Part shown: one piece after another, positions 1 to 13,300 of the stretch
Position numbering within the stretch: position 1 is the first letter of the stretch
Layout: each line of letters begins with the position of its first letter
NCBI GenBank assembly: GCA_003550325.1
Contig: QKWP01000502.1
Location: 90,071 to 154,070, forward strand
Reading direction: 5' to 3'
From: Gigaspora rosea
Taxonomy: Eukaryota > Glomeromycota > Glomeromycetes > Diversisporales > Gigasporaceae
DNA: 64,000 nucleotides
Position numbers and translations under genes: made by a program
Notes under the pieces: model-generated
The model's database searches: none
What the model was told of the DNA's origin: nothing
The model's input: only the letters and a program-made list of their open reading frames with translations

Positions 1-1
1 C

Positions 2-3000
2 GATGATTGTATTAAAAAATATCAACTTAAAGCTACAAAATACGAAGATGTATTAGAATGTATTCCTTTTAGTAAATTAGATAATATTCAAAATATTGGA
101 GATAAATTTTTAGCAACCTGGTTAGATGGAATACGACGTGTAAATTTTGATAAATATGACAAATACACAAAGTCACGTATAACAACATATAAGGTGGAAC
201 TTAAAACATTAACCAAATCACAAAATTTGGATGATATGTTAAAAGAAGTAAGTTAAATGTTTAAAATATATTGTAATATACTATTGCATATTGCTTATTT
301 TAATTCATATTTATGATTTATAAATATTTAATAAGTTTATAGATTATGTACAGTCAAAGAATCTTAAAGTATATGGGCTAACTCATGACACAACTACAAG
401 CGAATATATGCTAGTATTCAAAGATGAATTTGAATCAAAAAGGCGCTATGATTATGGTGCATGTGCAAATTGCAATCGATCTAACACTTCTGAAGCTTGG
501 TTTCAAACATGTGATCCTCATAAGACAACACAAGGATGTACAAGTGGAAATAATGAAATCGATAATTGTATTAAAGGTTTCCAGCTTAAAACTACAAAAT
601 ACGAAGATGTATTAGAATGGATTCCTTTTAGTAAATTAGATATTCAAAATATTGGAGATAATTATGCCTTCCGGCGTCACTTCATAGAAAGGGTTTTTAA
701 AAAAAAAAAATAAAAATAAAAATAAAAAAAATAAAAATAAAAATAAAAATAAAAATATTGGAGATAAATTTTTAGCAACCTGGTTAGATGGAATACGATA
801 TGTAAATGATGATAAAGAAGCTAAATATGGTTATAGGTATACACAGTCACGTATACCAACATATAAAGTGGAACTTAAAACATTAACTAAATCACTAAAT
901 TTGAAAGTTATGCTAAAAGAAGTAAGATAAATATTTAAAAATATTAACGTAATGTACTACTGCTTATTGCTTATTTTAATTCATATTTATATATTTATAA
1001 GTTTATAGATTATGTACAGTCAGAGGATCTTAAAGTATATGGGCTAACTCAGGACACAACTACAAATGAATATATATTGGTGTTTGACGAATTTTATCCT
1101 AAAAGAAAAAATTTGAATGGAAAATGTGCAAATTGCAACCGATATAACACATCTCCAACTTGGTGTCTGTCATGTGACCCTCATAAGACAACACAAGGAT
1201 GGACAAGTGGAAATAATGAAATCGATAATTGTATTAAAGGTTTCCAGCTTAAAACTACAAAATACGAAGATGTATTAGAATGGATTCCTTTTAGTAAATT
1301 AGATCATATTCAAATTATTGGTGATAAATTTTTAGCAACCTGGTTAGATGGAATACGATGTGAATATGCACAGTCACGTACACCAACATATGGAGTGGGA
1401 ATTAAAACATTAACTAAATCACAAAATTTGATAGATATGCTAAAAGAAGTAAGATAAATATTTAAAAATATTAACGTAATGTACTACTGCTTATTGCTTT
1501 ATTTTAATTCATATTTATAAATTTATAAGTTTATAGATTATGTACAGTCAAAGGATCTTAAAGTATATGGGCTAACTCAGGACACAACTACAAATGAATA
1601 TATGTTAGTATTTGATGAATTTAAATCTAAAAGGGATTATGAATACGGAGTATGTGCAAATTGCAAACGATATAACACTTCTGTAACTTGGTGCCAGATG
1701 TGTGATCCTCAGAAGACGACACAAGGATGGACAAGCGGAAACAAGGAGGTCGATAATTGTATTAAAGATTTTCAACTTAAAGCTACAAAATACGATGATG
1801 TATTAGAATGGATTCCTTTTAATAAATTAAATCATATTCAAAATATTGGTGATAAATTTATAGCAACCTGGTTAGATGGAATACGATGTGTAAATTTTGT
1901 TAAATATGAAGGATATGCCCAGTCACGTAAACCATCTCATAAAGTGGAACTTAAAGTACCGGTATTAACTAGTTCACAAAACTTATTAGAAATATTAAAA
2001 GAAGTAAGATAAGCATCTAAATTACTATTGTAATAAAATAATGTATATCGTTTAATTTATTCATGTTTTTTTAAGTTTAGAGATTATGTACAGTCAAAGA
2101 ATCTTAAAGTATATGGACTAACTCATGACACAACTACGAGTGAATATATGTTAGTATTCAAAGATGTATTTGAGTCTAAAAGGAATGATAAATATGGAGT
2201 ATGTGCAAATTGCAAACGATATAATACTTCTGAAGCATGGTGTCAGACATGTGATCCTCAGAATACTACACAAGGATGGACAAGTGGGGATAAGGAAATC
2301 GATAATTGTATTAAAGAATTTCAACTTAAAACTACAAAATACGAAGATTTATTAGAATGGATTCCTTTTAATAAATTAGATAATATTCAAAATATCGGGG
2401 ATAGATTTTTAGCAACTTGGTTTGATGGAATACGATACGTAAATTACACCAAAGTTGGATTGACACGTTCACGTATAAGATCATATAAAGTGATGCTTAA
2501 AGTATTAGGTGATTCTCAAAATTCGATAGATTTTTTAAACCAAGTAAGCTTATTATTTATCCATTTGTTTAATTAATTTTATAAATTTATAAATTTTATT
2601 TATAAGTTTAAGGATTTTATGCAATCAAAAGACAGTAAACTTAAAGTATATGGACTAACTCAAGACACTGCAACAAACAAGTATATATTAATTTTTGATT
2701 TTGAAAGACATCTGACTAACGGAGAATGTGTAAATTGCAATCGATATAATACATCGCCAGCTTGGTGTCAAACATGTGACTCTCAGAAAACAATACAAGG
2801 ATGGACAAGTGGAAGTGAGGATGTCGATGATTGTATTAAAAAATTTCAACTTAAAGCTACGGAATACACAGATGTAATTGAATGGATTCCTTTTAATAGA
2901 TTAGATAATGTTCGAAAAATTGGTAAAAGGGGATTCGGCTCTGTGTTTTCAGCAACATGGTTAGATGGTAAAAGAATAGCTTCAGGCGGATCCAAATCAC

Positions 3001-4010
3001 GCACACCATCATATATAGTTGCCCTTAAAACATTACCTGGTTTACAAAAGAATTTTTTGAGAGAAGTAAGTTGAAACGTTTTATCTATAATCTAATTTGA
3101 TAATTTATTTATTTAATATCTGATATTATAAATTTATTTATTTAATAAGTTTAAAAATTATGCGGAGTTTAGATTAGTCGGTAGTAATCTTGAGGTGTAT
3201 GGGCTAACGCAAAACACGACTAATAATGAATATTTGATGGTACTTCAATATGCAAATAAAGGAAGCCTTCATAAGTTCCTATCATCAAATTTTAGAAAGC
3301 TTAATTGGAAAAATAAATTAAAGCAACTTGTTGACATATCAAGAAATTTATCAATCGTTCACAAGGCAAAATATGTTCATGGGGATCTTCATAGCGGTAA
3401 TATACTGCAGCATCAATGTGTTAATAATGGAAATCTAAAATCTTACATTGCAGACCTAGGATTATCTAGAAAGAATGATGAATCTAATTTAGAAGACAGT
3501 ATTTACGGCGTTTTACCTTATGTTGCTCCTGAAGTATTAAATCAACGACCATATACAATTGCAGCAGATATTTATAGTTTTGGTATTATTATGACCGAAA
3601 TGTCTACGGGAAGACCACCTCATTATGATATTGAGTATAATGAAGCGTTGGCTATTCAAATATGTAACGGATTACGTCCTGGATTTGCTAAAGGCACTCC
3701 CGAGTGTTATATCCAATTAGCAAATAAATGTATGGATGATAATCCTTCTAATAGACCAAATGCATTTTATATTTATAATAAATTATCAAAATGGTACAAA
3801 GTAGTAAATCGTAATGCTTCGAAAGATAAAAACGAATTGGCAATATTTAAAGCATTCCAATCTGCCGATACAATTATTCCAACATTATCAGCCGAATTAC
3901 CAACTTGTCCTAAAGATAAACTTACAAGTAAACTGCTTAACTTTAAAAATCTATCTCAGACGATTGGTGAATATTTAGATTTATTGTATTTGGTTTTTAA
4001 TAATCGATAA
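2..4010 (+). CDS. Multi-module protein kinase gene 1 (5' end outside window)
   Basis: Exons read by splice phase: 2-247 (partial), 336-921, 1002-1448, 1530-2003, 2076-2543, 2607-3065, 3150-4010. Donors are GTAAGN and acceptors AATAAG or similar; every junction is phase 0. Each internal exon starts with a helix-C to beta5 segment (F-I-D-Y-V-Q..V-Y-G-L-T..E-Y-M-L-V-F). It then passes into a C-x2-C-x9-C-x2-C knuckle, W-T-S-G-N, E-W-I-P-F and a beta3 V-E-L-K lysine. The unit at 2607-3065 keeps a glycine loop but reads G-K-R-G-F-G. The last exon (286 aa) holds H-G-D-L-H-S-G-N, A-D-L-G-L-S, A-P-E and D-I-Y-S-F-G, so a catalytic C-lobe is present; HRD is HGD and DFG is DLG. The exon at 336-921 is broken by an insertion. 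A functional product would need that exon to be skipped, which the symmetric phases allow. Substrate unknown. Confidence 0.8.
336..3065 (+). repeat. Tandem array of kinase N-lobe exons, gene 1
   Basis: Five complete repeat exons, plus a partial one at 2-247, repeat every 0.53-0.67 kb with introns of about 60-90 nt. Coding lengths are 480 (insert removed), 447, 474, 468 and 459 nt, all divisible by 3. The introns also resemble each other (T-rich, ending in ..TTTATAAG or ..AATAAG), so the duplicated unit was exon plus intron. Units vary in a region after L-D-G-I-R and in the knuckle; the 336-921 unit has lost one knuckle cysteine (C to F). Confidence 0.85.
646..767 (+). mobile_element. Retro-inserted poly-A fragment with 16-bp target duplication
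   Basis: The direct repeat AAAATATTGGAGATAA lies at 646-661 and 752-767. Between them sit about 30 bp of unrelated sequence (from TTATGCCTTCCGG) and a long A-rich tail of AAAAAT units. Removing one repeat plus the insert (106 bp) takes the exon from 586 to 480 nt, a multiple of 3 and equal to exon 3 of the paralogue. Target duplication plus A-tail indicates target-primed reverse transcription of a severely 5'-truncated SINE or LINE. The insert puts a stop codon at 711-713 and shifts the frame. Confidence 0.8.
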
Positions 4011-4315
4011 AAATTCTTAATTACTTTTTAATTATTAGGTTCTAGTAAATTGGATTTTTCAATTTCTGATGACTATTATAGCAATTTTTCACGTGTGTAT
4101 TTAATAAATTTAATTTTACCAATATATAAGAATGCTTATTAATCTATAAATACTTTTATTTTTATAGCTGATGAATAAGTGTATTTTATTCAAGTTATAT
4201 CTAATAGTCATTAGTTATTTTAAGCTATTTCATTTGTAAAACTAAATCATAATTAGTTGATTTTATTTATTACTTGAATTAAAAGTTTATTTATATTATA
4301 CTTATAATAGATTGC
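4011..4315. repeat. 3' flank shared by both kinase genes
   Basis: Sequence after the stop of gene 1 (CACGTGTGTATTTAATAAAT, then TATAAATACTTTTATTT and TTTTATTCAA) recurs in the same order after the stop of gene 2 at 14508-14700. The duplication that made the pair therefore included 3' non-coding DNA. No gene is seen here. Confidence 0.6.
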
Positions 4316-4440
4316 AGTGTTGGCAATTGGGCATTTGAACAAATAAAACTTTATTGACTTTTCTGGACATATGCCTGATCCAAATTAGGTATACGTCCAA
4401 ATCCAATTAAAAAATATGACATTGTGACGTGACAACACTG
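4316..4440. mobile_element. Short hAT-like MITE
   Basis: Ends CAGTGTTG and CAACACTG are inverted, a pattern typical of hAT elements. The flanking octamers ATAGATTG and ATATATTT match at 6 of 8 positions, which may be a decayed 8-bp target duplication. There is no coding capacity in 125 bp. Confidence 0.45.
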
Positions 4441-5014
4441 ATATATTTAGTCGCTAATATGAAAATGATAAATTCTTATTGCCAAGGGTTTCGTCAATTG
4501 TTTAAGTTTCATCAGCATCATTATTATGACCTTTGGCAATAAATAGCAAACTTTCAAATTTTAATATAAAATTGGTTTTGCAATTTTGTCAAAATTTATA
4601 ACCAGAAATTACTACTACAGTAACAAAAATTAACAATGCTTTTTATTTTAATTTCTTTGCAATTCTATTAATCAATTTGGTAAAGAAATGTAAAAATTTA
4701 GTTCACTGTTCAACGAGCTTCTTTATAACGACTCCGGATATGCAGAGTCTTAAATATTTTCAAAATTATGGTTATTTCATTATTAAGGTTCATAATCTGT
4801 ATAAAGCATAGTAATTTTTTAATTAATGGCGAATCTTTTTTCTACCAAATCGTCAATTCGCTATAAAAAAAAAAGTTAGTCCATAAAAATCAACAAGCTC
4901 AAAAAATTAATTTTGTTTTCACATTACATCGAATCTGAGGTAAGTAATATTTTTTTCAGCTCCATTGGATACTTACAAGATATATAAGATATTGGTCATG
5001 CGATTAATATCATG

Positions 5015-5056
5015 AAATTTGTTCTGTCGGACACGTGCCGCCGACAGAACAAATTT
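5015..5056. repeat. Small palindrome, ends AAATTTGTTCTGTCG
   Basis: AAATTTGTTCTGTCGG is followed almost at once by its inverse. The same ends recur with a longer interior at 6225-6311, so both are members of one hairpin-forming family. The short open frame across it is only an effect of the palindrome. Confidence 0.65.
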
Positions 5057-5221
5057 TGTGATATTTATCAAGATCAATATCGATGTTATTGTGCAAACTT
5101 TTATTATTGTCCGGAGCGAAGCGGAGGACTCATATTTCTATGCGGTTTGATGACTGAAATTACGATTTTGATAAACGTTTGTAACGCTCCTGAAAATTTT
5201 GATGATCTACAATATACATGA

Positions 5222-5465
5222 CCAAATTTTCAGGGTCGGGGCTATTCGATTTTTACAAAATTTCCTGGTCGGATTTAGGTCCCTAGTGGTTAGCAGGTTC
5301 TATAGCAATTATCAGCTGGGCACTTTCACTTAATGAACGGCTACGATTTCATTAGTAAAATTTTTAGTGTTCCTGGGCAAAATTGATCATTTCCGGCCCT
5401 GTCGACCAGGATTCCGATGCATTCCGAACAGGACCAGGAAATCTTTATTATAGGTCCCGCCATAA
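5222..5465 (+). repeat. Dispersed repeat, copy also in MINPP intron 3
   Basis: Shares, in reverse complement, an ordered set of blocks with 48109-48330 (for example AATTGATCAATTTTGCCC, GCATCGGAAT and a block around CAATTATCAGCTGGGCA). It is a non-coding dispersed element. Ends are not clearly defined. Confidence 0.55.
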
Positions 5466-5683
5466 AAATTTTAATTATATTTGTTGCGAATCAGGTTTTT
5501 TTCTAATTTAAGCGAATCAGTTTTACGAACACATTTAATAAGTTGATAATAATGCGAATCATTGTTTGGTCGGATACCTTATACAATAATTATGTAATTG
5601 AAACGTGAATTACATAAATTTGTCATTATAAATATATTGAGTTTTGAATTCTGTTATTCGCCAAACAATATAAAATAATGATA

Positions 5684-5812
5684 TACCGTATTTTGCGAAA
5701 TAACGCGCAGGGGCATTATTTCGAATTTTGGCCGGATTATGCTTAATTCGAGCCAAAATTCGAAATTATACCTCTGGCGTTATTCCGCGAAAATACGGTA
5801 TATTATAAAAAG
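5684..5812. mobile_element. Foldback MITE with ATACCGTATTTT ends
   Basis: Both arms read inward from ATACCGTATTTT(C)GCG through a GCGTTATTTCG-like stretch. The arms pair over about 55 bp around a centre near 5748. A solitary fragment of the same end (ATACCGTATTTTCACG) occurs near 45950. Confidence 0.7.
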
Positions 5813-6224
5813 TATCGCTATAGAATATTTAAGTCATGTGATAAATAACGATTATATAATAATGATCCGAATCGGATTGTGACTAGTACCTTTGTTGGTA
5901 ACCTATATATGCGAATCTATTTATAGGCGGTGACCAATTTTTCTGCGAATCATACAAAGTCGATGACTTTACTAGACTTATGATTATTCGAATCTATTTA
6001 AAGGTGGTCACATTTTCTAAATTTATAATAGTGTTCGAATATTTTGTGGTGGCGGGGACCTATAATAATGATTTCCCGGTCCTCTAGGAACTTTCTGTCA
6101 TATGAACTCCGGACTTATACCGGTTTCCGGTTCCTAGTCATAAAATTTTTCTTGTACGTTATTACATAAGCACAACATTCTCGCATTCAGCCAATCTGCA
6201 CGATAACATCGATAGTGGATCACA

Positions 6225-6311
6225 AAATTTGTTCTGTCGTATTAAATGATTGGTTGAAACGTGCCGTTGCGCGGTACATATCAACCAACCACTTATCGAC
6301 AAAACAAATTT
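6225..6311. repeat. Hairpin repeat, ends AAATTTGTTCTGTCG
   Basis: Imperfect 87-bp inverted repeat with the same terminal sequence as the palindrome at 5015-5056. The inner arms carry TTGGTTGA and its inverse. Confidence 0.6.
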
Positions 6312-9300
6312 CTCTAGTTATAGTTTGTAAAATTAATTTTTTAAATCAATACGATGCCATATTTTTGCAGGTAGCTTAGTTATGGCAGAAAAATGTTTCG
6401 AAACATGTGATCGTCGATTTCCTCTGATCCTACCTGTAACCACTTAATATAACCAAATATCTAGATTAACAGTAATAAAAAATTATCTTTTACACTTGAT
6501 AGTTAATTCTACAATGGTAAAATGCCGTTTCAGTAATTCTACCACCAACTATACTAGAGATGGGCGAGGTAATTACTTATTACGTAAAAAATTCGGGCCC
6601 GTGTTATCACCGACATCTTGTTTCACAGATAAGTTTTTTTAAAAAATTGCACTAACCTTAACTTTAATTCCAAACGACAATACCAGAATTACTTTGTCGA
6701 TGAAATGACTGTCAGTGAAATAATTGGCGTTTGTCGGGGAAAATACAATGTTTTAAATCAGTTTAATATTGGTTTAAAATGATATCAAGTGATATGAACA
6801 TCACTATACCTCATAATTAATAATGTCGATATAAAAAAAAAAGAATGTAATTGTCTTCTTAAGTCTGAAATTTGACTGAATTTGGAATTAACCAATCGGA
6901 TACGGTAGTTTCAATTCTGATCACCAATGTTTTAAAACATGGTTTAAAACAATTTAAAAAACGTTAAAAAAGATTAAAAAACTTTTTTTTTGCCATCCCT
7001 ACCGGTTAATTGATTGTCGGTGAAATGACCGGGACCGAAGCCTTCATCGGAGTACGTACGTACGTACTGTGCACATCACAATGTCCCGTGTTTAATTTTA
7101 ATTTCTGTAAGATTTTTAAAATTATTTTTTAATGACTAAATTTTTCGATTTTATGTAATAAATTTTTCTTTTAAAGTTTTATTACCGGTAATTAAATATT
7201 TTATTTGTGTTTATTTTATTTATTTCATTATTAGCTAATTTATTTTTATTTTTATTTTAAAAATCTATATTTAGCCTTATTTTTTTTATTATTAGTCAAT
7301 TGTCTTCATGTATGTATTGACAGATATGAGCGATATATGTAATAATATGTATCATAGAGAAATAATATAAAATAGTTAATTGGAAATAAAATAAAGTGAA
7401 GAAAAAAGAAATAAGAAATTAACTCATTCATCGGAATACCTTAAATATATATTCGAAACCTATTAAAATACAAAGAAGAATTTTACAAATTTTGCAAGTT
7501 GTCTCCAATTACCACTTTTTAAAGTATACATTGGGTGATTTAATTAAACTAAAGCTCGCAAGAATTTTTTAGTTAAGGCATAAATGCTTATTCGAGTAAT
7601 CGTATTTTTTGCACGACTGCTAAGTATGTTATTAATACAATATAGTGTTGAGTTTTTTCTCTACTTTTGTAATAATAAAAATGAACGATCTGTTATCTTT
7701 GAAGAGTTTACGTGTTAAGGCCGTTGAAGTCACAATTTCGCTTAACCACCTCCCCCTGAAATTAAATAAGCCAATCAGAACGTCTATTACGTCTTTGAGA
7801 CAGGGACGATGATTTTCTGAATGCCGCAGAATTTGCAGAATTCGCCCATTTTTGCAGAAATTGGATTTTCAATCAAATTGCGAGTTTTGGCGGAGAGTTT
7901 CGGAAGGATAGACAATCAATTAACACAAAATACTCGGAAAGCTTCAGAATATTCCAATTTTTGAGTGCAGAAACAAGGTTTTTATTGCAGAAATTTGCTA
8001 AAATTTTATTTTGCAGATAATCGCAGAAATTAAATTTAATCACCGCAGAATTTGAGTTTAGTCACCGTCGAGATTTCGATCAATCACGTGATCACGGACC
8101 AACCAATAATAATGAAGTTTTTTTGAGATGCTTGCTTGAAACAGACCCCCAGCGCTTAAGCTTCGAAAAGAACGTTAAACGAAATTATAACTTCAAACGG
8201 CCTAAATAAAATTCGTTTAATCGAGCGTATGTTTTGAAAAATTTTTGGCATTTATTTTTTATTACATATATATATATATATTTCCTTTTGCTTAATAGGT
8301 TAAAGGCATTAAATTCGTACATTTTTTTTTATCAATCAGCAATTAACCGAGTATAAGGTTGAAAATTTTTAATCATCGATCAATTAAAACCCCTTATACG
8401 TACTCAAAATTCAAATCGAATGAATAACTTAAATAAGAGGTTATAAACTTGAATAATAAATTTTAAAAATAAAAGTCTTAAATGAAAGTTATTGATAAGT
8501 GTTAAGCCCTGTGGAAATGTAACGCGTTAAGTTCCTGATAAGCATTCACATCCATGCTTCGCCAATTTATTATTCAATAAGATGCGGAAACATTACTAAA
8601 TTCGTACGTAGTCTGATCATACACTTTTCAAAAATTCAATCAGCAAATAAAAAATAATTTTTTTTTAAAATTTTATAAAAAAATAAAAATATAGTTACCA
8701 AAAATTTTTTGATAAAAATATATAAAAGAATTAAGTTGAACAAATTATGAAATTTGTTTTTTAATTTAATAGTGCTATTACTTTTAAAACGATTAATAAA
8801 ATAAAAAATTGGTCACATATATATATAAAAAACATAATAAAATTTTAAAAACATAAAAATTTTTAAAAACATATGGGCCAATTTGTTTCCTTACGTTAAT
8901 ATCACATATGTGACAATTGGTTGTTTAATGAAAACATACACGTGTACACAACTTGTACACATATCTGATATTTGATATCAACAGATAAACAGATATTACG
9001 AGAATTAATCGCATGAAAGATTGCGATATGATAGAAAAATTCAAAATTTTAAAAAAAAATTTATTTTGGAAGACGTTACTTTATACTAATGACTTTTACT
9101 TCGTAGCGAATATTTCAAAACACCATTTCATACTGCAATAAATATTTTTCTGAAACATAATTTCAAGATAAAACTTTAAAAAACACTTTCAAAACACCTT
9201 ATAAAGAATCTTTTTATTCAAAATATTCAAAATAACAATGATCCCGTATTTGATACAAGTAAAAGGTTTGTACACGAATGACTTAAAAATTTTGTACACG

Positions 9301-10347
9301 AATAACCTAAACATTTTAAATAAAATAACAATATTTGTAAGCATAAAAGTATTAAGAAAATGTATATAAAGACGAAAAATATGGTATAAAAATATCATGT
9401 CTACAGTTATTATATTTACTTACTGTAAATTCCACCGAAAACCAATTCCCAAAGATTAATATACTAAGACAACCTAAACGTTTAAATCAAGTATAAATAA
9501 AAAAATACAAAGATAACAAAGACAACAAGACGAAAAAGAGGGTATAAAATTTTGCTAATGCTCTAGACGCCTTGCAAAGTGTTATACCTACCATTTAGCT
9601 AACTACCTTTTAATTGTTGCGGAGTTAATTTCGCGAAAAACCAATTCCCAACCAATTCCCATACTAGCGATTTCAAGAAACTTTTTCGAAACGATAGTTT
9701 GTGATTGGTTAAAAATATCATTTCATCATGGGATCTATTTTTAATAATGTAAGATAAATTCGCAATAATCACTATCAATATTAATTTGATTGGTACAATT
9801 TTGAAGATCTTATTCGAAAACATCAATAAAAGATCCATATGACAAGATACAATTTTGAAATATTAGCCAATCAAAATTTGGTATTTGGTTTTAAATTTGG
9901 CCACTCTGAAAAAGATTGTTGGATTAAGTTGTAGTATTCGTAAATTTCAATATCTGATATCACTCCGTTCCTAGTATATGCTTATGGACTTGAAAATTTA
10001 ATATCATTCTGTTCTTGATAGAAAAAATGTTACTATAAAATCTTTCAAGCTAAAATTATTTTTTTCCTAACTTGTTCTTACACAATCACGAAAAAAAAAA
10101 ATACTCGAACATTCCTTAATCCTAAACCATTAAAAACGGATAACTGATAAAAATTGAATTTTGCTTACATATTACCAAAAGAATCTGTACTAAGTACAGT
10201 ACGACTTTAATGAATACCTGTGAAAAATCGCATCCAATCAGTTTTGCAGATTTAAGGACATCAATTCACTCCTTATTTAATCTATTTCACTCCTGTTTCT
10301 GGTACAGTGATTAACATTAAATTTTCTAGCGCTATATCTTTAAAATT
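6312..10347. other. Gene-free stretch upstream of kinase gene 2
   Basis: No convincing gene. It holds an (ACGT)n run at about 7050-7068 and a GCAGAA-rich degenerate repeat at 7795-8050 related to 20316-20618. An (AT)n run lies near 8266-8282, and CCAATTCCCA copies occur around 9438 and 9640-9660. The two minus-strand open frames at 9189-9398 and 9599-9838 are AT-rich without recognisable domains. Confidence 0.5.
7795..8050. repeat. GCAGAA-rich dispersed repeat
   Basis: Begins CAGGGACGATGATTTTCTG, the same end as the element at 20316. It contains many GCAGAA / TTTGCAGAAATT words. Probably a decayed copy of that element; the distal end is not clear. Confidence 0.5.
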
Positions 10348-13300
10348 ATGGCTAATTATAAAAAACCAAGACAGTGGTACGATAGACAATGCGCAAATTG
10401 CGACCGATATAATACTTCTAATACTTGGTGTCAAAAATGTGACCCTATACAAGTATATACAAGTGGGAATAAGGATATAGATAATTGTATTAAAGAATTT
10501 CAACATAAAACTACAGAATATGAGAATGTAATCGAATGGATTCCTTTTAATAGATTAGATAATATTCAAATGATTGGTGATAAATTTTTAGCAACCTGGT
10601 TAGATGGAATACGTTATTTAAATTATGATGATATGTTTGGATATAGATATACACTGTCACGTATACCATCATATAAAGTAGAGCTTCAAACATTAACTAG
10701 ATCACCAAATTCAAACGATATTTTAAAAGAAGTAAGTTAAAATGCATTTAGATTAAATTATTATTGTGCTGTAATTATCGTATATAGTTTTATATTTATA
10801 TATATTTAAATATTTAATAAGTTTATAGGTTATGTGCAGTTAAAGAATAGTGAGTTTAAAGTATATGGGCTGACTAGAGACACTGAAAAAAATGAATATA
10901 TGTTAGTATATGATGAATTTGGTTTTAAAAGAATTATAGAGAATGGAAAATGTGTAAATTGCAACCGATATAATACTTCTAAAGCTTGGTGTCGGACATG
11001 TGACCCTCAGAAAACAACCCAAGGATGGACAAGCGGAAATGAAGATGTCGATAATTTTATCAAGGAATTTCAACTTAAAGCTATAGAATATGAGAATGTA
11101 GTCGAATGGATTCCTTTTAATAGATTTGATAACATTCAAATGATTGGGGATAGAATTTTAGCTACCTGGTTAGATGGTATACGAATAATTCAAGACAAAT
11201 ATAGTGAAAAATGTACACAGTCACGTACATGTCCATGTATAATTACACTTAAAACATTGGAAAGTTCACAGAATTTATTAAATATTTTGAAAGAAGTAAG
11301 TTCGTATTATCTTATTACAGTATCTGTAGTTTATTTGTCAATGAAATGTATATATCAAAGGTATTTATATATTTTATATGTTTTATAAGTTTAAAAATCA
11401 TTTACAAATAGAAGGTATAAATGTTTACGGATTGACTCAAAACACAACCACAAATGAATATATGTTAGCATTTGATGAATTTGGCTCCAAAAGAAACATA
11501 GGATATGGAAAATGTGAAAGTTGTGACCGATATAACACTTTTTATGCTTGGTGTCAAACATGTGACCCTCAAAAGACAATACAAGGATGGACAAGTGGAA
11601 ATAAAGATGTTGATAATTGTATTAAAGAATTTCAATTTAAAGCTACTGAATATGGGAATGTAATTGAATGGATTCCGTTTAATAAATTAGATGATATTCA
11701 AATGATTGGTGATAAATTTTTAGCTACCTGGTTAGATGGAATACGTTATGTAAATAAAAATAATAAAGCTAAATATGGATATAGACATACACAGTCGCGT
11801 ATACCAACATATAAAGTGGAGCTTAAAACATTAACTAAGTCACGAAATTTAAACGATATGTTAAAAGAAGTAAGTTAAGGTCAAGATGTTTAACTGTTAT
11901 TATACTGTACTACTGTATATGCTTTATTTCAATCGTATTTATATATTTGTAAATATTTTATAAGTTTATAGATTATGTATTGTTGAATGATAGTGGACTT
12001 AAGGTATACGGATTAACTCAAAATACAACCACAAATGAATATATGTTAGTGTTTGATGAGTTTGGTTTAATAAGAGATATAAAGAATGGAAAATGTGTAA
12101 ATTGCAACAGATATAATACATCTCCAGTTTGGTGTCAAACATGTGACCCTCAGAAAGCAACACTAGGATGGACCAGCGGAAATTTGGATATCGATAATTG
12201 TATTAAAGAATTCCAGCTTAAAGCTACGAATTACAAAGATGTAATCGAATGGATTCCTTTTAATAGATTGGATAATATTCAAAAGATTGGTGAAATATTC
12301 TTAGCGACCTGGTTAGACGGAATACGATTTATAGATGAATATGAAAATGAAGACGAAGATGAACATGAAAATGAAGATGAACATGAATATTGTGAGTATA
12401 TACAGTCACGTATACCATCATATAAAGCAGAGCTTAAAACATTAAGTAGATCACCAAATTTGTCAGATATGTTGAAAGAGGTCAGTTAGAATTCTTGAAT
12501 AATTATTTACTATAATCGTTGTATATTGCTTTATTTAATTCATGTATTTTATATTTATGATATAAATATTTAATATAATAATTAATAAGTTTATAGATTA
12601 TGTACAGTTAAAAAATAGTGAACTTAAAATATATGGGCTAACTCATGACACCACAAAAAATGAATATATGTTGGTATTTGATGAATTCGGTTCTAAAAGA
12701 AAGAAATATCACGGAAAGTGTGCAAATTGTAACAGATATAATACATCTGACGCTTGGTGTCAGACATGTGATCCTCGAAAAATAACACAAGGATGGACAA
12801 GTGGAAATAAGGATGTCGATAATTGTATTAAAGAATTTCAACTTAAAGCTACAAAATACGAAGATGCAATTGAATGGATTTCTTTTAATAAATTAGTTAA
12901 TATTCAAATGATTGATGACAAATTTTTAGCAATCTGGTTAGATGGAATACATCATGTGAATTACGATAATTATACACAATCACGTACGGAATCATGTAAA
13001 GTGGAGCTTAAAATATTTCAAAATTCATTAGATTTTTTAAGTAGAGTAAGTTAAAATTTATTATTTATATTTGCGTAATTAATATTATGTATTTATATAA
13101 TTTGTATTTATAATTTATATAAGTTTAAAGATTTCATGCAATCAAAGGATAGTAAACTTAAAGTATATGGGCTAACCCAAGATACTACAACAAATGAGTA
13201 TATATTAGTTTTTGATTTCGAAAGGAATGTGTTTAACGGAGAATGTGCAAATTGCAACCGTTATAATACATCTTCGGCTTGGTGTCGAACATGTGACCCT

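Noticed and set aside
1-4010. Separate small zinc-knuckle genes, one per module
   Set aside because: Each module lacks its own stop before a consensus donor, starts at an acceptor in phase 0, and begins with kinase helix C-beta5 residues that make sense only as a continuation.
5012-5221. Open frame of 69 codons
   Set aside because: It runs across a palindrome and a dispersed repeat, with no domain and no splice context.
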